Assembly (NCBI RefSeq): GCF_003002065.1
Contig: NZ_PVZG01000019.1
Coordinates: forward strand, 1 to 64,000
DNA length: 64,000 bases
Direction of reading: 5' to 3'
Source of the DNA: Pseudosporangium ferrugineum
Lineage (GTDB): Bacteria; Actinomycetota; Actinomycetes; Mycobacteriales; Micromonosporaceae
Part shown: one piece after another, positions 34,072 through 41,352 of the stretch
Layout of the letters: the number at the start of each line of letters is the position of its first letter
Position numbering within the stretch: the stretch's first letter is position 1
Notes under the pieces: generated by a model
Told to the model about the DNA's origin: nothing
The model's input: only the letters and a program-made list of their open reading frames with translations
Databases searched by the model: none
Program-made: the position numbers and the translations under genes

Positions 34072-34563
34072 TCATCGGCGGCCGTCGCCGTCCTCGTGCC
34101 ACGGCACGAGCAGCACGGGGCACGCGGCGTGGACCGCCACGTCCTGGCTGACCGTGCCGAGCAGGAAGGGCGTGCGGGGCGGTCCGCTGCGGGTGCCCAG
34201 CACCAGCAGGGACGCCTCCCGCGCGTACGTGAGCAGCACCGTGGCGGGGTCGCCCACGGCGGTGCGGACGTCGGCGCCGGGGCCCGCGGGGCCGAGCAGG
34301 CCGGCCAGCCGGTCCCGCAGCCGGGTCCGGGCGCGGGCCAGCCGGTCGCGGCGTTCGCCGGTGCGCCGCAGCGCGACGGTGGGCAGCGTCGCGGGGATCA
34401 GCGGCTCGCCGCCGACGTCCAGCACCTGGACGATGCGCAGGCCGGTGCCCAGGCGCGTGGCGTGGTCCGCCGCCGCGGCGACGACGCACCGGTCGTGGTG
34501 GCGGCCGTCCACGCCGGCGACCACCGGGCCGTGCGGCGGCTGGTGTCGCTGCGTGTGATCCAT
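34072..34563 (-). CDS. Universal stress protein
   Basis: The 163-residue protein is one Usp domain with an ATP-binding-type pattern: VVAGVDGRHHDRCVVAAAADHA, a long helix of Arg/Leu heptads, VGDPATVLLTYA, and LLVLGTRSGPPRTPFLLGTVSQDVAVHAACPVLLVP. The last run gives G-x2-G-x9-G-S/T in near-canonical form. A DevR-like box lies 35 bp upstream of its ATG. Its 3' end faces the SHOCT-like gene 9 bp away. Confidence 0.88.
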   Translation of the reverse strand: MDHTQRHQPPHGPVVAGVDGRHHDRCVVAAAADHATRLGTGLRIVQVLDVGGEPLIPATLPTVALRRTGERRDRLARARTRLRDRLAGLLGPAGPGADVRTAVGDPATVLLTYAREASLLVLGTRSGPPRTPFLLGTVSQDVAVHAACPVLLVPWHEDGDGRR

Positions 34564-34598
34564 GTCTCAAGCGTGGGTGGCGGCCCGGCCCCGTGCCA

Positions 34599-34612
34599 GG
34601 TGCGAAGGTCCC
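34599..34612. promoter_or_regulatory. DevR/DosR-like box upstream of a universal stress gene
   Basis: GGTGCGAAGGTCCC lies 35 bp upstream of the ATG at 34563. Aligned with GGGTCGAAGGTCCC at 36872-36885, it differs at two positions. One arm (GGTCCC) is perfect and the other is degenerate. Confidence 0.5.
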
Positions 34613-34626
34613 GTTCCGGCGCCGCA

Positions 34627-35928
34627 CTACTCGGGATGCAGCGCGTACACGGTGTCGCGGATGTCGCGGATCACCGCGTCGACCTCGTCGATCTGGTCCT
34701 GGAGCCGGTCGCGTGCCTCGCCGGCCTTCAGCCGGCCGGCCGCCGCCTGGAGGGCGAGGCCGTGCCGGAACAGCCGCTGGATCACCCGTCCGCGCAGGTC
34801 GGCGGCGATGTGGTCGCGGGTCTCCAGCAGCCGGAGGCGTTCCTCGTCGTGGCGGGCGTCGGCCAGGCGCAGCACCAGGCCGGCCTGTCCGGCGGCGGAG
34901 CTGAGGATGTCGTGGTCGAGCTCGTCGAACGGGCCGTCGTCGGGCCGGCGGGAGACCAGCAGGACGCCGGCGAGGCGGCGGTCGGCGAGCATGGGGGCGG
35001 CGAGGCAGGCGCCGACCGTGGCGTCCTCGCGGGCCGGCCAGCCCTGCGGCAGGCGCGAGCGGTCGCCGGTCACGGGGGCGCCGGACCGGGCGGCGTCGCC
35101 GATGATCGAGTCCTCCGGTCGCAGCAGGGTGCCGGCGTACCCGCCGTACATGCCGACGGCGACGGCCACCCGCAGCGTGCTGTCGTCGCCGGCCGGCACC
35201 GCCGCGGCCGCTCCGGCACCGCCCAGCGTCTCCAGGGCGCTCGTCACGAACCGCAGCAGGGCGACCTCCGGGCCGGCGTCGGCCAGCAGCGCCGCGGTGG
35301 CGTCCACCATCGCGCTCTGCCAGGCCTGCCGGCGGCGCCCCTGGGCGAGCAGCGTGGCGTTCTCGATCGACACGCCGGCCGCCGCCGCCAGCGCGACCAC
35401 GAGTTCCTCGTCGTCGGCGGTGAAGGGGGCACCCCGCTCCTTGTCGGTCAGGTACAGGTTGCCGAAGACCCTGTCGCCGGCGCGGACCGGCACGCCCAGG
35501 AACGAGGCCATCGGGGGATGCCCGGCCGGGAAGCCGACCGAGGCGGGGTGGGCGCCGATGTCGGTCAGCCGCACCGGCCGCGGATCGTCCACCAGGACGC
35601 CGAGCATGCCCTTGCCGGCGGGCAGGTGGCCGATGCGGCGGGTGGTCTCCTCGTCCACGCCGGAGTGGATGAACCGGATCAGGCGCCCGTGCGACACCAC
35701 GCCGAGGGCGGCGTAGCGCGCCTGGACCAGCATTCTGGCGGCTTCGACGATGTGGCGCAGCACCGTGTCGAGGTCGTCGGCCCGGGCGACGGCCAGGTAC
35801 GCCCGCAGCAGCCCGCGCAGCCGGCCCTGGCTCGCCTGCACCTCCCGGGCGCTGGCCACGAGTTGCTCGAGGATCTCGTCGAACCGTAGCCGGGTCGCGT
35901 GGGGAAGGACAACTCGTCCACCGGGCAC
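34627..35928 (-). CDS. DevS-like tandem GAF sensor lacking kinase domain
   Basis: The 433-residue protein aligns by eye with DevS/DosT kinases. It has GAF-A (about 55-195, IGHLPAGKGMLGVLVDDPRPVRL, FLGVPVRAGDRVFGNLYLTDK), GAF-B (about 210-360) and then the dimerisation helix region DHIAADLRGRVIQRLFRHGLALQAA. In kinases this reads DLHDxVIQRLF; here the phospho-His is Arg. The protein ends at TVYALHPE, just where the ATPase domain should begin. It may therefore be a haem, gas or redox sensor that modulates partners by dimer formation rather than phosphorylation. It starts at a GTG, and an alternative shorter start cannot be excluded. Confidence 0.85.
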   Translation of the reverse strand: MPGGRVVLPHATRLRFDEILEQLVASAREVQASQGRLRGLLRAYLAVARADDLDTVLRHIVEAARMLVQARYAALGVVSHGRLIRFIHSGVDEETTRRIGHLPAGKGMLGVLVDDPRPVRLTDIGAHPASVGFPAGHPPMASFLGVPVRAGDRVFGNLYLTDKERGAPFTADDEELVVALAAAAGVSIENATLLAQGRRRQAWQSAMVDATAALLADAGPEVALLRFVTSALETLGGAGAAAAVPAGDDSTLRVAVAVGMYGGYAGTLLRPEDSIIGDAARSGAPVTGDRSRLPQGWPAREDATVGACLAAPMLADRRLAGVLLVSRRPDDGPFDELDHDILSSAAGQAGLVLRLADARHDEERLRLLETRDHIAADLRGRVIQRLFRHGLALQAAAGRLKAGEARDRLQDQIDEVDAVIRDIRDTVYALHPE

Positions 35929-36018
35929 ACCTCCGCCTCGCCGCTCCAGGGTGCCGTCCCGGCCAGTCTGGCACCGTCCACGCCCCCGGTGAAGCCCCTG
36001 GGACGGGGCGGGATTTCC

Positions 36019-36819
36019 TCATCCCAGTGAGGTGAGCAGGCCCAGATGACCGTCGAACCGTTGATAGAGCACCGCCGCCCGTCCGGAGCCGACGCCCGTG
36101 AAAGGCAGGAAGGGTGCCCCGGAGGCCGCCAGCGCCCGGACCGCCTCGGGAAGCGTGTGCGCGGGAAGGCACAACGGTGGGCCCGCGACCGGTACGCCCT
36201 CGGTAGCGGCGCCCAGCAGGCGCGGCTGGTCGGCGACGACGCGAAAACCGGCACAGTCGGCCCGCGTGACGACGGCGTTCTGCCCGCTGGACTCGTCGGT
36301 GAACAGGTGGAAGTCGTAGTCGCGCAGATCCATCGTCAGGGCCGCGGCGCCGAGGTCCTGCACCGCCGGCGGGCAGGTCTTGTGCCGGGCCACCCGGCGG
36401 GCGTTCCCGCCGACCCGCAGCGCCGGCGGGATGACGTGCCGGGCCCGCAGCTCCCACGGTTCGCCGATGAAGCAGGGCCGTCCCGCCTCGCACCCCGCCA
36501 GCCGCTGCCGGAGGCGCCGGACCCGGGGGTCGAGCCGGGACAGGGCCAGCCGTACGGCGTCGGCGACCGTTCCGGCTGTCGCCTGAGCGCGCACCATGCG
36601 TCCGCACAGCTCCGCGTTCACCTGGGCGGCGGAGACGGCCCGCCGGTCACCGCCGCGATACCCGGCGAGCTTGATCCGCAGGTGGCCGGCCCCGGACTCC
36701 CGCCACCGCGCCTCCGCGACGGCGTGGCGCACGCACGCCAGGTCCGGCAGGGTGACCGGTCCCCGCACCCGGATGTCCACGTCCTGCTCCGGCACGGTCG
36801 CCGTTCTGAACCCTGGCAT
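36019..36819 (-). CDS. Long-form ribosome hibernation promoting factor family protein
   Basis: The 266-residue protein has a divergent S30AE/HPF N-terminal domain (about 10-105, DIRVRGPVTLPDLACVRHAV, HLRIKLAGYRG, VNAELCGRMVRAQ). Two C-terminal dimerisation repeats follow (about 145-205, CPPAVQDLGAAALTMDLRDYDFHLFTDESS region; about 215-262, LPEAVRALAASGAPFLPFTG with YQRFDGHLGLLT). Long HPF joins 70S ribosomes into inactive 100S dimers. Mycobacterial counterparts (Rv0079, MSMEG_3935) are DosR-regulated, and a DevR-like box lies 52 bp upstream here. Two C-terminal repeats are unusual compared with one in standard long HPF. Confidence 0.82.
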   Translation of the reverse strand: MPGFRTATVPEQDVDIRVRGPVTLPDLACVRHAVAEARWRESGAGHLRIKLAGYRGGDRRAVSAAQVNAELCGRMVRAQATAGTVADAVRLALSRLDPRVRRLRQRLAGCEAGRPCFIGEPWELRARHVIPPALRVGGNARRVARHKTCPPAVQDLGAAALTMDLRDYDFHLFTDESSGQNAVVTRADCAGFRVVADQPRLLGAATEGVPVAGPPLCLPAHTLPEAVRALAASGAPFLPFTGVGSGRAAVLYQRFDGHLGLLTSLG

Positions 36820-36871
36820 CGGCAGCCTCCCTCGGGGACCTACCCTGCGTCACCGCTTGATCACCTACAAG

Positions 36872-36885
36872 GGGTCGAAGGTCCC
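36872..36885. promoter_or_regulatory. DevR/DosR-like box upstream of the HPF-like gene
   Basis: GGGTCGAAGGTCCC (reverse complement GGGACCTTCGACCC) is a near-perfect palindrome 52 bp upstream of the HPF-like ATG. A second partial site, GGGACCTACCCT, is at 36835-36846. Confidence 0.6.
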
Positions 36886-36898
36886 GTCGGGGGCGGCG

Positions 36899-37474
36899 TC
36901 ACCCGGCCGGTTCCGCCGGCGTCAGCACGGCGAGCGGGCAGTACGTCCGGCCGACCAGGCCGCCGGCCGTCGAGCCCACCGCGTCGCCGCGGCCGCCCGG
37001 CGCGCGGGCCGCCAGCACGATCAGGCCCGCGGAGCGGCTGAGCTCGACGAGGGCCGGCACCGGGGTGTCGCCGCACAGGATCTCCCGCTCGGCGGCGTCC
37101 GCCTCGGCCGCGCTCAGATGGTCGTAGAGCACCTGGGAGAGGAGCTGATCGGCGTCGGACATCCGGTCGTGCCGCCGGAACCGGGCACCGTCGCGGGGCG
37201 CGCGGCGGATCCAGACGTGCACGGCCCGCAGCGGGACCCGCAGGCGCAGCGCCTCGCCGGCGGCGTAGCGCAGGATCGGGCGGGGGTTCTCGTCGTCGTC
37301 GATCGCCGCCACGACCGGGTCGCCCGGGTTGCCGGGGCCGAGGCCGGGCACCAGCAGCCCGTGCTCCGAGATCAGCAGGTCGCCCCCGGAGGGCCGGCGC
37401 GCGCGCAGGAGGGCGCGGACGGTGCCGGCGAGGGCGTCGGCGCCGATCGGGGAGGCGGAAGAGGGCGTCCTCAT
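36899..37474 (-). CDS. Universal stress protein-like protein
   Basis: The 191-residue protein has the Usp fold: VVAAIDDDENPRPILRYAAGEALRLRVPLRAVHVWIRR, then a variable insert, PVPALVELSRSAGLIVLAAR and AVGSTAGGLVGRTYCPLAVLTP. It resembles the 20418-20966 protein in having a GST-containing end loop and a long middle insert, so the two are probably paralogues. A DevR-like box lies 66 bp upstream of the ATG. It is on the same strand as, and upstream of, the HPF-like gene. Confidence 0.85.
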   Translation of the reverse strand: MRTPSSASPIGADALAGTVRALLRARRPSGGDLLISEHGLLVPGLGPGNPGDPVVAAIDDDENPRPILRYAAGEALRLRVPLRAVHVWIRRAPRDGARFRRHDRMSDADQLLSQVLYDHLSAAEADAAEREILCGDTPVPALVELSRSAGLIVLAARAPGGRGDAVGSTAGGLVGRTYCPLAVLTPAEPAG

Positions 37475-37540
37475 CGCTCACCGTCCCTGTGTCGTGGCGG
37501 CCGGTAACGCAAGCATTGCCACGGGGGACGCGTGCGCCCA

Positions 37541-37554
37541 GGGCCGATGGTCGC
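37541..37554. promoter_or_regulatory. DevR/DosR-like box upstream of a universal stress gene
   Basis: GGGCCGATGGTCGC differs at one position from the site in front of hydB. It lies 66 bp upstream of the ATG at 37474, and its last base touches the YkvA stop codon. Confidence 0.55.
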
Positions 37555-37976
37555 TACCGGGGGGACGAGCGTCCCGGCGCACCACCCCGCCGCGGAGTGA
37601 TCAGGCGTTCGATCAGGCGGGGCTCGCCCGGCCAGGCCGCGAGCAGCACCTCCCGGGGCACCCGGCGGGCCGCGTACCGCAGGGCGAGCGCCACCACCAC
37701 GATGTCGTCGAGCGGGCCGATCACCGGGACGAACTCGGGGATCAGGTCGATCGGGCTGGCCACCCAGACGCCGGCGAGGACGATCGCGATCCGTGCGCTC
37801 CGGGGCACCCGCGGGTCCTTGCGCAGCCTCCGGACCGTGGTCACGCAGTCGGGGATGAAGGCGGCCAGGTCGCGCAGCAGGCCGGGGGGCAGGCGGCGGG
37901 CGAGGATCAGCAGGACCGCCCAGCTCGCCACGAGGCACAGCGCGGCGATGCCCAGTCCGATGATCCAGTCGCGCAT
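37554..37976 (-). CDS. YkvA/DUF1232 family membrane protein
   Basis: The 140-residue protein has an N-terminal membrane helix (IIGLGIAALCLVASWAVLLILA). The DUF1232 core contains KDPRVPRSARIAIVLAGVWVASPIDLIPEFVPVIGPLDDIVVVALALRYAARR, in which ASPIDLIPEFVPVIGPLDD is the family signature. The family is membrane-associated and has no assigned activity. It lies upstream of the universal stress gene on the same strand and could share a transcript, although the DevR-like box between them suggests a separate promoter. Confidence 0.9.
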   Translation of the reverse strand: MRDWIIGLGIAALCLVASWAVLLILARRLPPGLLRDLAAFIPDCVTTVRRLRKDPRVPRSARIAIVLAGVWVASPIDLIPEFVPVIGPLDDIVVVALALRYAARRVPREVLLAAWPGEPRLIERLITPRRGGAPGRSSPR

Positions 37977-38046
37977 CCGCCGGCCCGTCGCCTCGTCGCC
38001 TCGTCGCCTCGTCGGCTCCGCCGCTGTGGGAGCAGGATAGCCGGGG

Positions 38047-38940
38047 TCACACCACGGCGGGGCCGGCCTCCCGCAGCCGGGTCGCGTCCCGGCTGGGCGG
38101 CGCCCCGAACTGGCGGCGGTACTCCCGGCTGAACTGCGAGGGGCTGTCGTAGCCCACCCGTGACGCCACCCCGGTGATGTCGTGCGGGTGGGTCGCGAGC
38201 AGCAGCCGCGCCTCCTGCAGCCGGATCTGCTTCTGGAACTGGATCGGGCTCATCGCGGTGACCGCCTGGAAGTTGCGGTAGAACGCGGACACGCTCATGC
38301 CCGACAACTGCGCCACGTCCTCCACCCGGAACGACTCCGCGTAGTGCTCGCGGATCCACCGGACGGCCCGGGCGACGTGGGTGAGGCTGCTGTCGGCCAG
38401 GCCGAGCTGGCGTACCGAAGCGCCCTGCTCGCCGGTGACGACCCGCCACAGGATCTCGCGCTTGACCATCGGCGCCAGGACGGCGAGGTCGCGCGGCCGG
38501 TCGAACAGGCGCAGCAGCCGGACGACGGCGTCGATCAGCTCGGCGGGCGCGTCGCTGACGGTCATCCCGGACGGCGTCGCGGGGCCGGCGGGCGGCAGAT
38601 CGCCGGGCCCCGCCTGGAGCAGCAGCTCCGCGACGGCCGGCGGGTGCAGGGTCAGCCCGAAGCCGAGCGCCGGGCGGTCCGGGCCCGCCTCGAGGAACCG
38701 GCCCGTGACCGGCAGGTCGACCGACGCGACGAGGTACTGCCCGGCGCCGTACTCGTAGATCCGGTCGCCGAGGGCGATCCGTTTCGCGCCCTGCGCGATG
38801 AGGGCGAGCACGGTGCCCGTCATCGACGGCGCCTCCGGTTCGGTCCGTTCGACCCGCGAGATGTGGACGCCCTCGACGGGAGTGCTCAGGTCGGGCCGCG
38901 CGTGGCGGTCCAGCAGGGCGCGCAGCTCGGTCAGATCCAT
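38047..38940 (-). CDS. AraC-family transcriptional regulator
   Basis: The 297-residue protein has an AraC_N cupin domain (about 20-165, SMTGTVLALIAQGAKRIALGDRIYEYGAGQYLVASVDLPV). The C-terminal double helix-turn-helix (about 195-290) has VEDVAQLSGMSVSAFYRNFQAVTAMSPIQFQKQIRLQEARLLL and VGYDSPSQFSREYRRQFGAPPS, read as two HTH motifs. Such regulators often control an adjacent reductase, but none is present here. The ATG at 38940 is used, not the longer 38976 start, because a long perfect inverted repeat lies in between. Confidence 0.92.
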   Translation of the reverse strand: MDLTELRALLDRHARPDLSTPVEGVHISRVERTEPEAPSMTGTVLALIAQGAKRIALGDRIYEYGAGQYLVASVDLPVTGRFLEAGPDRPALGFGLTLHPPAVAELLLQAGPGDLPPAGPATPSGMTVSDAPAELIDAVVRLLRLFDRPRDLAVLAPMVKREILWRVVTGEQGASVRQLGLADSSLTHVARAVRWIREHYAESFRVEDVAQLSGMSVSAFYRNFQAVTAMSPIQFQKQIRLQEARLLLATHPHDITGVASRVGYDSPSQFSREYRRQFGAPPSRDATRLREAGPAVV

Positions 38941-38943
38941 GCC

Positions 38944-38973
38944 CACGATCCTCCACCTCGCGGGAGGATCGTG
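38944..38973. promoter_or_regulatory. Perfect 11-bp inverted repeat in the AraC gene leader
   Basis: CACGATCCTCC and GGAGGATCGTG are exact reverse complements with an 8-base spacer, ending 3 bases before the AraC ATG. As DNA it could be an autoregulatory operator. As RNA it would form a hairpin that hides the ribosome-binding GGAGG. Either use would regulate the AraC gene. Confidence 0.55.
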
Positions 38974-39060
38974 CAAGACTCACCCACCCTCGCGGGTTGG
39001 CACGTATCCGGGCCCGTCCGGCGTCGTTGGGCGTGTGGACGAGCGGACCCGAGGAGTCAC

Positions 39061-40125
39061 GTGCTGGATGTCGATCACATAGTCGCCGCCCTGGCCGCGC
39101 TGGGGACCGGCGCGGGCGAGGCGGCCGCGGGTGCCGCGGGCCGCCGGCTCGTGGAGCGGATCATGCCCCGCTTCGCCGGGCGGCCGGAGCGCGAGGCCCT
39201 CCTGGAGCCGCAGGTCCACGACGCGCAGTGGCGTGCCCTCATGCGCCGGGCCCTCATCGACTCCCGGGCGGCCGAGGACAAGGAGGTCCGGGCCGCTGCC
39301 GAGAGGGTGCTCCACCTGACCGCCGTCACCGGGTCGTCGGCGCACTCCATCGGCGGCGACGGGACCGTCGTCTCCCAGATCGGCACCGTCGGCACCCTGA
39401 CGATCGGCGGCCCGGGTCGCTGGAGGACGGCCCTGGCCGTCGCCGCCGCCGTGCTGATCCTCCTGCTCGCCGTCGGGGCACTGTGGTTCGGGCTGAACCT
39501 CACGCCCGACGGCGGGGTGCCGCCGGCGCAGGGCGCCTCCCCGGCCGCGGGCGCCGGGCCGTCGCACCCGCCCTCCTCGGCGGCCCCGCCGTCGTCGCCG
39601 GCCGTCCGGCCCGCGGCACCGGACCTGCCGGGCGGGGCGGTTCCGGCCCCGGGCGCCCCGGCGCGGCCCGGGCCCGCCCGCCACGACGATCCGCCGCCCG
39701 CGACGAGGCGGCCGACGACGCCGCCGGCCCCCGCGGTCACCACCACGCCGCCCACCTCCGGCAAGGCATTGGACGTGAGCGGCGACCGATGGCTCGACAT
39801 CGACACCTCGCCGCCGTCGGTCACCGTCGCCGGCGGGTCGACGGACGGCGTGGAGGACGTCGACGTGCAGGTCGGCCCCAACAACCTCTACCCGCACAAC
39901 GGTGCCGGGATCTGGGTCAAGCAGCCCGCCGGGTCCTGCACCGCGCAGTGGCGGCAGTACGGGTCCTACGACGAACTGCCCCTGAGCCAGGAACTCGAGG
40001 GCAGGCCCGGCACGCCGATCGCCGTCTGCCTGTACGCCACCTCCGGGAACTCGTACCTGCTGACGATCTCGACGAAGCGGGTGGACGGCGGGGCGCCGTA
40101 CCGGATCGGCTACGCCCGCGACTGA
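39061..40125 (+). CDS. Single-pass membrane protein of unknown function
   Basis: The 354-residue protein has a cytoplasmic helical part (about 1-95), a Gly/Val-rich strip (SIGGDGTVVSQIGTVGTLTIGGPG), one membrane helix (about 121-143, ALAVAAAVLILLLAVGALWFGL), a long Pro/Ala linker and a C-terminal domain outside (about 240-354). That domain has two cysteines (SCTAQWRQYG, VCLYATSGNSYLL). The start GTG at 39061 has GAGGAG 5-10 bases upstream. The N-terminal half resembles segments found in actinobacterial signalling or conflict proteins, but I cannot assign a family. It overlaps the 3' end of the aminotransferase gene by 16 bp. Confidence 0.7.
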   Translation: MLDVDHIVAALAALGTGAGEAAAGAAGRRLVERIMPRFAGRPEREALLEPQVHDAQWRALMRRALIDSRAAEDKEVRAAAERVLHLTAVTGSSAHSIGGDGTVVSQIGTVGTLTIGGPGRWRTALAVAAAVLILLLAVGALWFGLNLTPDGGVPPAQGASPAAGAGPSHPPSSAAPPSSPAVRPAAPDLPGGAVPAPGAPARPGPARHDDPPPATRRPTTPPAPAVTTTPPTSGKALDVSGDRWLDIDTSPPSVTVAGGSTDGVEDVDVQVGPNNLYPHNGAGIWVKQPAGSCTAQWRQYGSYDELPLSQELEGRPGTPIAVCLYATSGNSYLLTISTKRVDGGAPYRIGYARD

Positions 40126-41303
40126 AGGACGGCCAGCAGCCGGTCGACGTGTTCCTCGCGGGTGCCGATGCCCACGCTGGCCCGCAGGGCGGCCCCCGGG
40201 GGCGTGGCGCCGAGGCGGTCCGCCGCCTCGCGCAGGAGCCGGCGGGTGAGCGGGTGGGCGCAGAACAGCCCGGTGCGTACGCCGATCGCGTGGTCGCGGC
40301 CCAGGGTGGTGCTCAGCTCGTCCGGGTCCGCCCCGGGGACCGCGAACGACACGATGCCCACGCGCGGGGCGTCCGCGGCGAACAGCCGTAGCTCCTCGAC
40401 GTGCGGCAGGGCGGCGATGCCGTCCCGCAGGCGCGCGACCAGCCGATGCTCGGCGTGGAGGTCCGCCCCGGCGAGGGCCCGCAACGCGGTGGCCAGGGCC
40501 ACCGCGCCGATCAGGTTGGGCGTGCCGGCCTCGTGGCGGGCCGGGCCGTCGTGCCACCGTACGGCGAAATCCGCCGCCACCTCCGCGGTCGCGCCCCCGC
40601 CGGCCAGGTAGGGCGGCGCCGCGTCGAGCCAGTCGGCGCGCCCCGCGAGCACCCCCGCGCCGAACGGTGCGTAGAGCTTGTGGCCGGACACCGCCACGTA
40701 GTCGGCGCCGAGCGCCCCGAGGTCCACCGGGGAGTGCGGGGCCAGCTGGGCGGCGTCGACGGCGATCCGGGCGCCGTGGCGGTGGGCGACCGCGGCGAGT
40801 TCCCGGACGGGCCACAGCTCGCCGGTGACGTTGCTGGCCGCGGTGACCGCCACGAGCACCGGGCCGCGCAGCGCGGACAGCGTCTCGTCGAGCGCGGCGA
40901 CGGCCTGCTCCGGCGAGCGCGGTACGCCGATCCGCAGCGGACTGCGCCACGGCAGCAGGTTGGCGTGATGTTCGACGTCGAAGGTGACCACCGTGGTGCC
41001 CGCGGGCAGGACGTGCGCGAGCAGGTTGAGGGCGTCGGTGGTGTTGCGGGTGAACACGACCGCGTCGCCGGGACCGCAGCCCAGGTGTTCGGCCACCGTC
41101 TCGCGGGCCTGCTCGTACGCCAGGGTGCTGCGCCGGGCCAGCGCGCCGGCGCCGCGGTGCACGCTGCCGTACCAGGGGAGCAGGTCGGACACGGCCGCGG
41201 CGACCACGTCGAGGCACGGGGCGGTCGCCGCGATGTCGAGGTTGGCGAAGTCGGTGCTGCTGCCGTCGGGGAGTTTGACCTCTGCGGGACTCAGGACGTT
41301 CAT
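40110..41303 (-). CDS. Class V aminotransferase (cysteine desulfurase-like)
   Basis: The 397-residue protein has the fold-type I features: FTRNTTDALNLLAHVLPAG, DVEHHANLLPW, VDAAQLAPHSPVDLGALGADYVAVSGHKLYAPFG (Schiff-base Lys in the GHKLY motif) and RTGLFCAHPL. In RTGLFCAHPL a cysteine sits where SufS/CsdA-type enzymes carry the catalytic Cys (RTGxxCAxP). It could therefore take sulphur from cysteine or act on a related substrate. It diverges from the flavoprotein-ferredoxin pair of the organosulfur island, 49 bp away. Confidence 0.88.
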   Translation of the reverse strand: MNVLSPAEVKLPDGSSTDFANLDIAATAPCLDVVAAAVSDLLPWYGSVHRGAGALARRSTLAYEQARETVAEHLGCGPGDAVVFTRNTTDALNLLAHVLPAGTTVVTFDVEHHANLLPWRSPLRIGVPRSPEQAVAALDETLSALRGPVLVAVTAASNVTGELWPVRELAAVAHRHGARIAVDAAQLAPHSPVDLGALGADYVAVSGHKLYAPFGAGVLAGRADWLDAAPPYLAGGGATAEVAADFAVRWHDGPARHEAGTPNLIGAVALATALRALAGADLHAEHRLVARLRDGIAALPHVEELRLFAADAPRVGIVSFAVPGADPDELSTTLGRDHAIGVRTGLFCAHPLTRRLLREAADRLGATPPGAALRASVGIGTREEHVDRLLAVLQSRA

Positions 41304-41352
41304 GCGCCGACGCTAATTGCTGTAATGCCTATATGCAAGATAGGTTATCCGG

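Noticed and set aside
35941..36018. An eighth DevR-like box before the GAF protein gene
   Set aside because: GGGTGCCGTCCC has the wrong spacing (12 instead of 14 bases). I did not count it with the others.
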